Source: Streptomyces xinghaiensis S187 (GTDB taxonomy: Bacteria; Actinomycetota; Actinomycetes; Streptomycetales; Streptomycetaceae). From it: a stretch of 64,000 nucleotides of DNA. Each line of letters begins with the position of its first letter. Within the stretch, counting starts at the first letter, position 1. The stretch is taken from NCBI RefSeq assembly GCF_000220705.2, contig NZ_CP023202.1:4556501-4620500 (forward strand). Direction: 5' to 3'. Below the pieces are notes generated by a model. It was not told the origin of the DNA. It saw only the letters and a program-made list of their open reading frames with translations, and did no database searches. A program made the position numbers and the translations under genes. Positions 16,207 to 24,845 of the stretch are shown one piece after another.

Positions 16207-17676
16207 GTGCCCCGCAAGCCCCGCAGCAAGCCTCGTAGCAAGCCCGGAGCCGTGAACCCGGGGGGCCCGAGCCCGGAGAACCCGGGAAACCTGCCGGGGA
16301 TCGCCGGATCCGCCGATAACGCTGAGAACGCCGGGGCCGCCGTGGTCGCCGAGTCCTCCGGGACCGCCAAGGCCGCCGGGACCCGGACGGCCGGGACCCG
16401 GACGGCCGGGACCACCGGCAACGCCGGCAGCCCCGCCGGCCAACCGGGCACGGCAGCACGGGGAGCCGCTCTCCCCGGACCGGACGACCCCGCCCTCCGC
16501 GCGGACTGCGCCAACTGCTTCGCCCTCTGCTGCGTGGCCCTCCCCTTCGCCGCCTCCGCCGACTTCGCCGTCGGCAAACCGGCCGGCCGGCCCTGCGCCA
16601 ACCTCCGCCGGGACGACTTCCGCTGCGGCATCCACACCACCCTGCGCGAGCGCGGCTGGTCCGGCTGCACCGTCTTCGACTGCCACGGCGCCGGACAGAA
16701 GGTGTCCCAGATCACCTTCGGCGGCCGCGACTGGCGCGGGCACCCGGACGTCGCACGCCCGATGTTCGAGGTCTTCCCCGTGATGCGGCAGCTCCACGAA
16801 CTGCTCCGGTATCTCGCCGAGGCGCTCGCCCTGCCGGCCACCCGCACCCTCCACGGCGACCTCCGCCGCGCCCTGCGCGAACTCGACGGTCTCACCCGCC
16901 GGGACGCCGAGACGCTGCTCGCCACCGACGTGGCGGCCGTCCGGCAGGAGGCCAACACCCTGCTGCTGCGCGCCGGCGATCTGGTGCGGTCCCGGGCCCC
17001 GGGCCGCGGCGGCCGTCCGCGCAACCACCGCGGAGCGGATCTCGCCGGCGCCCGGCTCCGCAACGCGGACCTGCGCGGCGCGAGCCTGCGCGGCGCCCTG
17101 CTCATCGCGGCCGACCTGCGCGGTGCCGATCTGCGCTCGGCGGATGTCATCGGCGCGGACTTCCGGGACGCGGACCTGCGCGGCGCCGACCTGACCGGCG
17201 CCGTCTTCCTCACCCAGCCGCAACTCGACGCGGCCCGCGGAGACGCCGCCACCCGCATTCCCCCGGCCCTGCGGAGGCCGGCCCACTGGTTACGGCGGTC
17301 AGCGCGGAGCCCCGCGACCGGGCCCGTCCGTCCGTTGGCCCGTCACCGGCGGTGCGCCACGGCGCCGCAGTCACCGGGTCTGCCGTACCCGGCGCTCCCG
17401 CCACCGGCTCATCCGCGCAGCGCCTGGAGGGTCCGCAGCCGTTTCCCCGGCTGCTGTACGAGGCGGAGCCCCACCTCCACCAGCGTCCATCCGACGCGGT
17501 GGCGCAGCCGCAGCCGCAGTGGAATCCGGCCCCGGTTCCGGTCCCCCGTACCGGAACCGGGGCGGGGTGGGGACTCGCGGAGCAGTAAGACGGTGCCGGC
17601 TTCGCGGCGCAACTCGGCGGCTCGCAACTCGTGGAGCCGTAGATGGACATCGCAGTGCATGAGCGGGCCTCCGTAG
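16207..17676 (+). CDS. pentapeptide-repeat protein with Cys-rich N-terminal domain
   Basis: GTG at 16207 follows an AGGAGAAC ribosome-binding site. Residues 1-85 are disordered, Lys/Pro/Gly/Ala-rich. A Cys-rich segment follows (DCANCFALCCVALPF, PCANLRRDDFRCGIHTTL, WSGCTVFDCHGAGQ) that could bind metal. Residues about 275-340 are pentapeptide repeats (A(D/N)LRG), e.g. GADLAGARLRNADLRGASLRGA. After about residue 365 (position 17300) the sequence becomes Arg/Ser/Pro-rich, unlike the rest, and from 17409 overlaps a convincing gene on the other strand. The natural end is therefore probably near 17300, with a lost stop or a frameshift extending the frame to 17676. Confidence 0.75.
   Translation: MPRKPRSKPRSKPGAVNPGGPSPENPGNLPGIAGSADNAENAGAAVVAESSGTAKAAGTRTAGTRTAGTTGNAGSPAGQPGTAARGAALPGPDDPALRADCANCFALCCVALPFAASADFAVGKPAGRPCANLRRDDFRCGIHTTLRERGWSGCTVFDCHGAGQKVSQITFGGRDWRGHPDVARPMFEVFPVMRQLHELLRYLAEALALPATRTLHGDLRRALRELDGLTRRDAETLLATDVAAVRQEANTLLLRAGDLVRSRAPGRGGRPRNHRGADLAGARLRNADLRGASLRGALLIAADLRGADLRSADVIGADFRDADLRGADLTGAVFLTQPQLDAARGDAATRIPPALRRPAHWLRRSARSPATGPVRPLARHRRCATAPQSPGLPYPALPPPAHPRSAWRVRSRFPGCCTRRSPTSTSVHPTRWRSRSRSGIRPRFRSPVPEPGRGGDSRSSKTVPASRRNSAARNSWSRRWTSQCMSGPP
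17409..17660 (-). CDS. small conserved actinobacterial protein
   Basis: An 83-residue protein starting at ATG 17660 with a good GGAGG ribosome-binding site 7 bases upstream. MHCDVHLRLHELRAAELRREA plus the C-terminal LRHRVGWTLVEVGLRL is a layout I associate with short Streptomyces proteins of unknown function (N-terminal amphipathic helix 'LH..RAAELRREA', C-terminal 'LG.TLVEVGLRL'). No signal peptide or membrane segment. It lies antisense to the questionable 3' extension of the pentapeptide gene. Confidence 0.55.
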   Translation of the reverse strand: MHCDVHLRLHELRAAELRREAGTVLLLRESPPRPGSGTGDRNRGRIPLRLRLRHRVGWTLVEVGLRLVQQPGKRLRTLQALRG

Positions 17677-17875
17677 GGCGGAAAGGGTGACGACGGTGGG
17701 CGCGGACGGGATACCGGTGCGGGCGCGGGTGGCGGGCAGGGCGGGCAGGTCGGACGGGTCGGCCGCGGACCACGGACAACAGCGGGGCATGAGCCGGGGG
17801 ACGCCGGCCGGGCGGAGGGAACGCGGAGAGTGCTTGGCCCGGGGCATCAGCGTGCCGTCCGGGACGCCCCGTTGG

Positions 17876-18649
17876 CTAAGGGTTTTTTGGGCCGCCGGGC
17901 TCCGGCCCCGGGGCCCCTTCTCCGGACCCCGGACGGCCTCCGGGCCCGTCCGGTTTCTCCTCCGCGCGCGGGAAGGCGTGCACATGGACCCGGACCGGAG
18001 CCGAGCCCTCCACCCCCGCCTCGACGGCCCGCTCGCGGTAGCCCTGGATGACCTCTTGGAGCTCCTGGTTCATCTCCTTGGCCAGCTCGGGCGTGAGCCG
18101 CACGCTGTAGTCGCTCACCTCCCCGGCGTCGCGCCACTCGTCGGACCACTCGTGCAGGGTGCCGAGCCAGGTGCTCAGCTCCTGGGCGTGGATGGTCGCC
18201 ACCTCGTGGAGGAGGAGGGCGAACGCGCCCCGCACGGCCGGGTCCGGGTGGCCGGCGAAGTCCTTGGTCCGTGACTGGATGCCCCGCTGCCCCGCCCGCC
18301 ACCACCGCTCCCGCGCCGTGCCGAGCTCGGGTACGTCCACGACGAAGCCGTGTTCGGCGAGCTGCCGCAGGTGGTAACTGGTGGCACCGCTGGACTCGCC
18401 CAGCCGGGCGCCGAGTTGGGAGGCGGTGGCGGGGCCGTACTCGCGCAGCGCGCCGAGCAGGCGGATGCGCAGTGGGTGCGCGAGCCCGCGCAGGGAGCGC
18501 GGATCGAGCGACCGTACGTGCTCCGGGATGCCGCTGCCCGGGTCCGGGCGGCCGGTCCCGGGGGCCCCGGGAGCTTCGGCGTCCTCCCGGTGGCCGGTGT
18601 CCCCGGTGCCGGCGGGGTGTTCCGCGTCCACGGCTTCGTTCTGGCTCAT
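17876..18649 (-). CDS. ArsR-type helix-turn-helix transcriptional regulator
   Basis: A 257-residue regulator. The ATG at 18649 (MSQNEA) lies 7 bases after a TAGCCT -10 box, indicating a leaderless message; ATG 18655 is inside that spacer. Residues about 45-115 form a winged helix (LRGLAHPLRIRLLGALREYGPATASQLGARLGESSGATSYHLRQLAEHGFV). The middle part (WWRAGQRGIQSR onward) and a helical ligand domain follow, then an acidic-Pro tail. This arrangement is typical of Streptomyces ArsR-like repressors of drug efflux genes, but no transporter gene is adjacent. Its promoter is covered by a symmetrical three-element operator, suggesting autoregulation. Confidence 0.85.
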   Translation of the reverse strand: MSQNEAVDAEHPAGTGDTGHREDAEAPGAPGTGRPDPGSGIPEHVRSLDPRSLRGLAHPLRIRLLGALREYGPATASQLGARLGESSGATSYHLRQLAEHGFVVDVPELGTARERWWRAGQRGIQSRTKDFAGHPDPAVRGAFALLLHEVATIHAQELSTWLGTLHEWSDEWRDAGEVSDYSVRLTPELAKEMNQELQEVIQGYRERAVEAGVEGSAPVRVHVHAFPRAEEKPDGPGGRPGSGEGAPGPEPGGPKNP

Positions 18650-18656
18650 GCGCATC

Positions 18657-18700
18657 AGGCTAGGCTTGCAAAGACTCCCTTGCAAGCAGTTCTTTGCAAG
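18657..18700 (-). promoter_or_regulatory. ArsR promoter with symmetric triple CTTGCAAG operator
   Basis: On the minus strand, -35 TTGCAA (18680-18685), a 17-base spacer and -10 TAGCCT (18657-18662) precede the ATG by 7 bases. Three related elements overlap it: CTTGCAAAG (18665-18673), the palindrome CTTGCAAG (18679-18686) and CTTTGCAAG (18692-18700). The outer two are reverse complements and equidistant (13.5 bases) from the centre of the middle one. This is a strong candidate autoregulatory operator. Confidence 0.65.
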
Positions 18701-18812
18701 AGTTTCTTTGTATCGAGGCAGCAGGTCGCCGACGTCGATGCCGAACCGGAACGGAGAGCCGGGACCGGAAGGGACGGGACGGGGCGGGACGCCGGGACGG
18801 CGCTGCCACCGC

Positions 18813-19754
18813 TCAGCGCGCGTAAGCGGTCGGCGGCACGCCCACCGTCGCCGTGAACTCCCGTACGAGATGGGCCTGATCGCTGTAGCCGAGTTCGGCC
18901 GCGAGCCGGGCCCAGTCCACGGCCGTGTCCCTGGTCGCCCGCTCCAGGGCCTCGTGAACGCGGTAGCGCAGCAGCACCCACTTCGGGCTGACGCCCACGT
19001 ATGCGGCGAACAGCCGCTGCAGCGAACGCACCGAAACCCCCTCCTCCGCGGCGAAGCCGGAAACCCGCCGGATGGTGCGGTCCGTACGGATGCGGTGGAC
19101 GAGGCCCATCGCCAGATCCGCCTGCGGGTCCGGCTCCGGGCCGGCGGCGAGGAGGAAGGCGTCGAGGGCGGTGACGCGTTCGTCCTCGTCCGCCGGTCCG
19201 AGGACGGCGGCCGGGGCGTCCGTCGAGCCGGGGACGGCGAGCAGCCCGGAGCCCTCGGCGGCGCGGGCACTGCCGGCGGCGCGCGACGTGCCGGTGGTCC
19301 CGGGATCCCCGGGACCGCCCCGGTCGCCGGGCACGCCCCCGGAGGCGTCGGGAAAGACCTCCGTGTGCGGCAGCCGCCGCCCGGTCCAGTGCGAGACCGG
19401 CCGGCCGGGCGCGAACGGCCGGAAGCCGCCCGGCCGGAACTGCACCCCGCACACCCGCCCCGTCCCCGCCAGCTTCCGGGTGAACAACTCCAGCCCGATG
19501 CCGGCGAGTTCACCGAACCCGAACCCGGATCCGGATCGGGGCTCCGCCCCGTACCGCTGGAAGACGAGATTGACGCTCGGATGCGGCACCACATGGGTGG
19601 CGTACGGCTCGGCCAGGTCCCAGTCGATCAGCCAGTAGTGCTCCACATACCGGCGCAGCGGCTCCGCGTACGGCTCGCGGCGCCGGAACCGTACGTGTGC
19701 GAAAAGTTCCGGGGCGTCCACGATGCCCCGGGTGTCACGCCGCGGACCTGCCAT
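18813..19754 (-). CDS. AraC-family transcriptional regulator
   Basis: A 313-residue protein from ATG 19754. The N-terminal domain (DAPELFAHVRFRRREPYAEPLRRYVEHYWLIDW, then VVPHPSVNLVFQRYG and GVQFRPGGFRPF) is the DUF6597-like sensor of AraC proteins. A Gly/Ala-rich linker (about 150-195) follows. The C-terminal double helix-turn-helix contains VSVRSLQRLFAAYVGVSPKWVLLRYRVHEAL and LAAELGYSDQAHLVREFTATVGVPPTAY. The gene is divergent from the DinB-like gene at 19831 with a 76-base spacer, so that gene is its likely target. Confidence 0.88.
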   Translation of the reverse strand: MAGPRRDTRGIVDAPELFAHVRFRRREPYAEPLRRYVEHYWLIDWDLAEPYATHVVPHPSVNLVFQRYGAEPRSGSGFGFGELAGIGLELFTRKLAGTGRVCGVQFRPGGFRPFAPGRPVSHWTGRRLPHTEVFPDASGGVPGDRGGPGDPGTTGTSRAAGSARAAEGSGLLAVPGSTDAPAAVLGPADEDERVTALDAFLLAAGPEPDPQADLAMGLVHRIRTDRTIRRVSGFAAEEGVSVRSLQRLFAAYVGVSPKWVLLRYRVHEALERATRDTAVDWARLAAELGYSDQAHLVREFTATVGVPPTAYAR

Positions 19755-19830
19755 GACGACCTGCCATGCGCCGATCCTATGTCGCGTTTCTTCAAGCCGG
19801 CCCCGGCCGGGCGCCCGTAGCGTCGGACGC

Positions 19831-20418
19831 ATGACGACGAAGATCAGCGAACTGCTCGAAGCGGCGGCCCGGCAGGCCGTCCCGGTCGTCCGGGGCATCC
19901 GCGACGACCAGCTCGGCGCGCCCACGCCGTGCCCGGACTACACCGTGCGCGACCTGCTCAACCACCTCCTCCATGTGGTCATCGGCTTCCAGGCGCTGGC
20001 CGCGCGGAAGGAGGCCGACTTCGCCACCACCCCCGACCACCTCGCCCGGACCGGCGACGGCTGGCGCGACGCCTTCGCCGAGGAGGCGGCGCGCCTGGCC
20101 GCGGCCTGGGCGGTGCCGGGCGCGGAGGAGGGCCGCACCGGGGCCATGGACCTGCCGGCGCGCACCGTGGGCCACATGATCCTGCTCGACCTCACCGCAC
20201 ACCCCTGGGACCTGGCCCGGGCCACCGGCCAGGAGTTCACCCCGGACCCGGACTGCGTCCGCGAACTCGCCGCGCCGGTGGCCGAGATGGCGCCGATGGG
20301 GCGGCGGTACGGGGCGTTCGGCGAGCCCGTACCGGTGCCGGACGGCGCCTCGGAGTTCGAGCGGCTGCTCGCCCTGATCGGCCGGGACCCCCGCTGGACT
20401 CCGCCCGGCCGGGGCTGA
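19831..20418 (+). CDS. TIGR03086-type DinB-like metal-binding protein (mycothiol-isomerase superfamily)
   Basis: A 195-residue protein. The N-terminal four-helix DinB-like domain has the family motifs DDQLGAPTPCPDYTVRDLLNHLLHVV (first metal His) and VGHMILLDLTAHPWDLARATGQ (second metal His plus the W-D-LA signature). The family includes mycothiol-dependent maleylpyruvate isomerase relatives; the real reaction here is unknown. A TAGCGT -10 box ends 7 bases before the ATG, suggesting a leaderless message. Divergent AraC regulator upstream. Confidence 0.85.
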   Translation: MTTKISELLEAAARQAVPVVRGIRDDQLGAPTPCPDYTVRDLLNHLLHVVIGFQALAARKEADFATTPDHLARTGDGWRDAFAEEAARLAAAWAVPGAEEGRTGAMDLPARTVGHMILLDLTAHPWDLARATGQEFTPDPDCVRELAAPVAEMAPMGRRYGAFGEPVPVPDGASEFERLLALIGRDPRWTPPGRG

Positions 20419-20799
20419 GCGGCGGCGTATACGTCCGGCAGTGCGTCGTGGCCCCGCTGGGTGCGGCCGGGCCGTACGCGGTCGCGGCGAGCCGGGGCCG
20501 GGCGAACGGCTCGGGGGTGGCCCGGGCCCGGCTGCGGGGAGCCGGGAAGAGCCCGAGAAAACCGGGGGAAGCCGGGAAGAGCCCGGGGAAGCAGGGAAGA
20601 GCCGGAGGGGACGGTCGCCCGCCCGCTGCCGCTCACCGCCGCCGGAATAATCCGTAATGCTCCGTTCGGGTGTCCCGGTGCAACCGCATTCGTCGGCTAT
20701 GTGTCTCTCTGCCCAGAGGGGTGAAAGAGGCGTTTTCTCCGGCGGTACGGCAGTTCCGTCCGGCCGCCGCGCCCGCTCCTCCGGACAAGAAGGAGACAC
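20419..20799. other. intergenic region with purine-rich degenerate repeats
   Basis: About 380 bases without a gene. Between about 20540 and 20610 units like CGGGAAGAGCC recur in degenerate form on the plus strand. The end holds the AAGGAGAC ribosome-binding site of the secreted-protein gene. The stretch 20645-20740 is relatively AT-rich and is the likely promoter zone, but no clear box pair is visible. Confidence 0.45.
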
Positions 20800-21372
20800 A
20801 TGAGGTATCGACACCACCCGGACCGGCCGGGACGGCCCGAGCCGCGCACGGCCGCCGAGGGGCCGGCCCGCAGCCGCCGCGGCGACCGCAGGCGCCTGGC
20901 CACCCTGCTCGCCGTGACGGCCCTGTGCGGCGCGGCGCTGCTGCCCGGGGCGAGCGGCGCCACGGCGACCGAGGCCAGGGGAGCGGCGGAGACGGGCGGG
21001 GCCACCGGGGCCGCCGACATCGGCCCCTACCGGCACTACGGGTCGGAGCGGATCGCGTCGGCCACGCTGGGCGACGACCGTCTGATCACGCTGACGGCGG
21101 TGCGTTCCCGCGTCGACCGCCTGGCCGCCACGGTCCGGCTGGCCATCCACACCAAGGTGCGCGGCCGCTGGGTCGAGGAGGACCGGGCGGTCGTCGGGGA
21201 GCGGAACGGCTGGTTCTGGTACCCGCTGACGGGCAGGTCGTCGGTCTGCGAGTTCTCCACGTCCAACGCCCAGCTGGAGCCGATCGGGGTCAGCCTGCTG
21301 ATCACCCCGTCCATCGGCTGCTCCCCGGTGCACCGCTTCCACGTGGAGGACGGCCAGCTGATTCCCGGCTGA
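20800..21372 (+). CDS. secreted protein of unknown function
   Basis: A 190-residue protein with an AAGGAGAC ribosome-binding site. It has an unusually long Arg-rich N-terminus (about 30 residues), then a hydrophobic signal segment (LATLLAVTALCGAALLPGASGATA) and a mature domain of about 130 residues with two Cys (VCEFSTS and GCSPVHRF) that could form a disulfide. No known domain recognised. The Arg-rich leader might be a Tat-like or extended signal, but there is no clean twin-Arg motif. Confidence 0.65.
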   Translation: MRYRHHPDRPGRPEPRTAAEGPARSRRGDRRRLATLLAVTALCGAALLPGASGATATEARGAAETGGATGAADIGPYRHYGSERIASATLGDDRLITLTAVRSRVDRLAATVRLAIHTKVRGRWVEEDRAVVGERNGWFWYPLTGRSSVCEFSTSNAQLEPIGVSLLITPSIGCSPVHRFHVEDGQLIPG

Positions 21373-21654
21373 GCGCGTGGCGTACGGGGAGGGCGGGGGC
21401 AGCGAGGTGACCTCGGGGGGCGGGGGACGGTGAGGTGCCACGGCTGAACGACGGGGGGCGCGGCGGAGCCGGCCGGCTGACGGCGGCTCCGCCGCGACCT
21501 GTCTCCCGCGACCTGTCTCCGCCCGCCCCGTCCCGCCGGGACCGAGGCGGCGTCCCCGGGCCCTGGGGACCCGGGGGCCGCTGTCACCCCCGGCCGTCAC
21601 CGTTCAGCGGCCGCCCGTGGCGGAGGCGGTCAACGACGTCCGATGCGCCACGTA

Positions 21655-21682
21655 TTGACGAACTCTCTTAAGCTTCTATCAT
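21655..21682 (+). promoter_or_regulatory. promoter of the GH43-GH10 cluster
   Basis: TTGACG (21655-21660), a 16-base spacer and TATCAT (21677-21682) closely match the vegetative consensus. The surrounding 60 bases are markedly AT-rich against the local background. Confidence 0.65.
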
Positions 21683-21706
21683 CCTGACTGTCCGAAGTCA
21701 CGACCA

Positions 21707-21726
21707 ATGTTCGGTATGCCGAACAT
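21707..21726. promoter_or_regulatory. dyad ATGTTCGG-TATG-CCGAACAT, candidate operator
   Basis: Two perfect 8-base arms around TATG lie about 18-37 bases after the predicted transcription start of the xylan cluster, a typical repressor position. The TTCGG/CCGAA core recalls sites of ROK/XylR-type sugar regulators, but I cannot assign the regulator; none is encoded nearby. Confidence 0.55.
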
Positions 21727-22055
21727 CTGGCTTCGGGGTCCGTGCTGCGCGTACCGCCCGGGCCGAGTACGACCGCACAGCATCATCCGTTCCCGGTAAG
21801 GCCCCCCACGCGCGCCACCGTGCCGGAGTCGCGAGGTCGCACCCGGTGTCCGTGTGCGGCGGGCCCTACCCGCCTCCTTGGAGTCCGGTATGCCCGTAAC
21901 CGCCGTCCCCGCAGGCCGCCGCCCCGCCGGCGTGCTCCGCGGCTCCACCGTCCGTCCGGCGCGCGGCGCCTGACGGACGCACCCCCGCGGCGCGGGCCCG
22001 ACCACGCTCTCCCGGGCCCACGCACCCCCCTCCGCCATGTAAGGAGACGCCAACC

Positions 22056-23687
22056 ATGTCCTGGCTCCAGCATCCGTTGAGCCGAAGAGGGCTGCTCACC
22101 ACCGCCACGGGTCTGGCGGTGGTGTCGGCCACCCCCGGCGCGCACGCCGCGTCCCCGGCCGCCGCCCCCACCGCGCAGGGGCCGGCGGGGCCCCTCGCCG
22201 CCTTCACCAACCCCGTTCTCTGGCAGGACTTCGCGGACATCGACATCATCCGCGTCGGGGACGCCTACTACTACTCGGCCTCCTCCATGCACTATTCGCC
22301 GGGCGCCCCGATCCTCCGCTCGTACGACCTGGTCAACTGGGAGTTCGCCGGGCACTCACTGCCCTCGCTGGACTTCGGGGCCAAGTACGACCTGAACGGC
22401 GGCCGGGGCTACGTCCGCGGGGTCTGGGCCTCCTCCCTGGCCTACCGCCGCAGCAACAGCACCTTCTACTGGCTCGGGCAGATCGACTTCGCGCGGACGT
22501 ACCTCTACACCGCCCGCTCCGTGGAGGGCCCCTGGAGCCGGCACGCGGAACTCCCGCAGGTCTACTACGACGCGGGCCTGCTCGTCGACGACGACGACAG
22601 CCTGTACGTGGCCTACGGCAACACCACCATCAGCGTCGCGCAGTTGTCCGCCGACGGGCGCAGCCAGATACGCAACCAGCAGGTCTTCTCCACGCCGTCG
22701 AGCATCGGGACGCTGGAGGGAGCCCGCTTCTACAAGATCAACGGCCGGTACTACATCTTCCTGACCCGCCCGGCCAACGGCCAGTACATCCTGCAGTCGA
22801 CGAGCGGGCCCTTCGGCCCCTACACCCTGCGCCAGGTCCTCCTCGACCTGCGCGGGCCGGTGTCCGGGGGCGGAGTGCCCCACCAGGGCGGGCTGGTGCA
22901 GACACAGAACGGCGCCTGGTTCTACCTGGCCTTCGTGGACGCCTATCCGGGCGGCCGCATCCCCGTTCTGGCGCCGGTCTCCTGGACCGGGGACGGCTGG
23001 CCGCAGATCCAGCTGGCGGGCGGCGCCTGGGGCACCTCCTACGACAGCTCGCTCCCCGCCCGCCCGGTCGCCCCCATGACCGGTGCCGACACCTTCGACG
23101 GCGCCGGCCTCGGGCCGAAGTGGGAGTGGAACCACAACCCGGACAACAGCAGGTGGTCCGCCGGCGGCGGCCTCACCCTGCGCACCGCCACGGTCACGAA
23201 CGACCTGTACTGGGCCCGCAACACCCTCACCCACCGCATTCAGGGCCCCACCTCCACCGCGACGATCGAACTCGACTTCGCGGGGATGCGGGACGGCGAC
23301 CGGGCCGGGCTCGCGCTGCTGCGCGACTCCTCGGCGTGGATCGGCGTCCGGCGGGACGGCGGCGCGGCGCGCGTGGTGATGGTGAACGGGCTGACCATGG
23401 ACACCAACTGGAACACCACCGGTACCGGCAGCGAAGCGGCGAGCACCACGATCTCCGGCACCCGGGTCTGGCTGCGGGCCCAGGCCGACATCCGGCCCGG
23501 CGCGCCCCGCCCGGGCACCTTCTCCTACAGCACCGACGGCACCACCTTCACCCGTCTGGGACCCGCGTTCACCATGGGCAACGACTGGCGGTTCTTCATG
23601 GGATACCGCTACGCGATCTTCAACTACGCGACCCAGGCGCTCGGCGGCTCGGTGCGCGTGCCCCGGTTCGACCTCTCCACCCCCTGA
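22056..23687 (+). CDS. secreted glycoside hydrolase family 43 (beta-xylosidase/arabinofuranosidase type)
   Basis: A 543-residue protein with AAGGAGAC ribosome-binding site and a Tat-type signal (LSRRGLLTTATGLAVVSATPGAHA). The five-bladed propeller of GH43 is visible with its three acids: base Asp in FADIDIIRVGDAYY (about 61/63), pKa-modulator Asp172 in YYDAGLLV, and proton donor Glu221 in GTLEGARFYKINGRYY. The C-terminal 200 residues (DTFDGAGLGPKWEWNHNPDNSRWSA...) are a DUF1349/concanavalin-like beta-sandwich usual in xylan-active GH43 subfamilies. Followed at 133 bases by a GH10 xylanase, so it probably trims xylo-oligosaccharides. Confidence 0.9.
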   Translation: MSWLQHPLSRRGLLTTATGLAVVSATPGAHAASPAAAPTAQGPAGPLAAFTNPVLWQDFADIDIIRVGDAYYYSASSMHYSPGAPILRSYDLVNWEFAGHSLPSLDFGAKYDLNGGRGYVRGVWASSLAYRRSNSTFYWLGQIDFARTYLYTARSVEGPWSRHAELPQVYYDAGLLVDDDDSLYVAYGNTTISVAQLSADGRSQIRNQQVFSTPSSIGTLEGARFYKINGRYYIFLTRPANGQYILQSTSGPFGPYTLRQVLLDLRGPVSGGGVPHQGGLVQTQNGAWFYLAFVDAYPGGRIPVLAPVSWTGDGWPQIQLAGGAWGTSYDSSLPARPVAPMTGADTFDGAGLGPKWEWNHNPDNSRWSAGGGLTLRTATVTNDLYWARNTLTHRIQGPTSTATIELDFAGMRDGDRAGLALLRDSSAWIGVRRDGGAARVVMVNGLTMDTNWNTTGTGSEAASTTISGTRVWLRAQADIRPGAPRPGTFSYSTDGTTFTRLGPAFTMGNDWRFFMGYRYAIFNYATQALGGSVRVPRFDLSTP

Positions 23688-23714
23688 CCGGCAGCCACCC
23701 CAACGACGCCCACG

Positions 23715-23737
23715 CCGGTGCCCGCACCGGGCACCGG
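23715..23737. terminator. hairpin between GH43 and GH10 genes
   Basis: CCGGTGCCCG and CGGGCACCGG pair perfectly around a CAC loop. It may partly terminate transcription or protect the upstream mRNA, setting unequal GH43/GH10 expression. Confidence 0.45.
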
Positions 23738-23819
23738 TTCACCCCCACAGCGGCGAGCCGGCGGCGGGTTCCGCCCGCCCCGTCGTCCCGGCGGCGCCAC
23801 ACTCCCGAAGGAGCGACAG

Positions 23820-24836
23820 ATGACGTTACGACTCGGCCGGCGCCGGTTCCCGGCCCTGGCCCTGCTGGCGGCCGCGGCCCTCATGCTGCCCCAGGCCGCG
23901 ACCGCCGCTCCGGCGACGGCACAGGCCGACACACTCGGCGCGCAGGCGGCCCTGTCCGGGCGGTACTTCGGTACCGCCGTGGCCGCGGGCCGGCTGGGTG
24001 ACTCCACGTACGCCGGGATCGTGGACCGTGAATTCTCCAGCGTCACCGCGGAGAACGAGATGAAGTGGGACACCGTTGAACCGTCCCGCGGTTCGTTCAA
24101 CTTCGGCCCCGGCGACCAGATCGCGAACCGCGCCCTGGGCCGCGGGCAGCAGGTCCGCGGCCACACCCTGGTCTGGCATTCCCAGTTGCCCGGCTGGGTC
24201 GGCTCCATCCGCGACGCGAACACCCTGCGCAGCGTGATGAACAACCACATCACCACGGTGATGAACCACTACCGGGGCAAGATCCACTCCTGGGACGTGG
24301 TGAACGAGGCGTTCGCCGACGGAGGCAGCGGCCAGCTCCGCGGCTCCGTCTTCCGGGACGTGCTGGGCGACGGCTTCCTGGAAGAGGCGTTCCGCACCGC
24401 CCGGCAGGCCGACCCGAACGCCAAGCTCTGCTACAACGACTACAACATCGAGAACTGGACCGACGCCAAGACCCAGGGCGTGTACCGCATGGTGCGCGAC
24501 TTCAAGGCACGGGGCGTGCCCATCGACTGCGTCGGCCTCCAGGCGCACTTCGGCGCGGGCGGCCCGCCGGCCAACTTCCAGACCACCATCTCCAGCTTCG
24601 CCGCGCTCGGCGTGGACGTGCAGATCACGGAACTCGACATCGAGCAGGCCGCCCAGAGCGCGTACGCGAACGCCGTGCGCGCGTGCATGAACGTCGCCCG
24701 CTGCACCGGCATCACCGTCTGGGGTGTCCGGGACAGCGACTCCTGGCGTACCGGCCAGAACCCGCTGCTCTTCGACAACGCGGGCAACAAGAAACCCGCC
24801 TACCACTCGGTGATGTCCGTACTGGGCGGCGCGTAG
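23820..24836 (+). CDS. secreted endo-1,4-beta-xylanase, GH10
   Basis: A 338-residue enzyme with a GAAGGAG ribosome-binding site and a Sec-type signal (LALLAAAALMLPQAATAAPATA). The GH10 barrel is complete: VTAENEMKWD, GHTLVWHSQLPGW, acid/base Glu163 in WDVVNEAF, nucleophile Glu271 in QITELDIE, and GITVWGVRDSDSWR. It ends directly after the barrel (AYHSVMSVLGGA), so it lacks the C-terminal CBM13 seen in Streptomyces XlnA-type enzymes. Hydrolyses the xylan backbone outside the cell. Confidence 0.95.
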   Translation: MTLRLGRRRFPALALLAAAALMLPQAATAAPATAQADTLGAQAALSGRYFGTAVAAGRLGDSTYAGIVDREFSSVTAENEMKWDTVEPSRGSFNFGPGDQIANRALGRGQQVRGHTLVWHSQLPGWVGSIRDANTLRSVMNNHITTVMNHYRGKIHSWDVVNEAFADGGSGQLRGSVFRDVLGDGFLEEAFRTARQADPNAKLCYNDYNIENWTDAKTQGVYRMVRDFKARGVPIDCVGLQAHFGAGGPPANFQTTISSFAALGVDVQITELDIEQAAQSAYANAVRACMNVARCTGITVWGVRDSDSWRTGQNPLLFDNAGNKKPAYHSVMSVLGGA

Positions 24837-24845
24837 CCCCCGCGG

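Larger units (their letters stand above)
21373..22055. other. regulatory region upstream of the xylan cluster
   Basis: About 680 bases. It contains the best sigma-70-type promoter in the window (21655-21682) and a perfect dyad just downstream of the predicted transcription start (21707-21726). The leader from about 21690 to the GH43 start is roughly 365 bases, unusually long. No coding evidence in the leader. Confidence 0.55.

Noticed and set aside
14089..17286. 1065-codon open frame on the minus strand
   Set aside because: Antisense to DUF445 and the pentapeptide gene, crosses a strong terminator hairpin, and has no recognisable domain.
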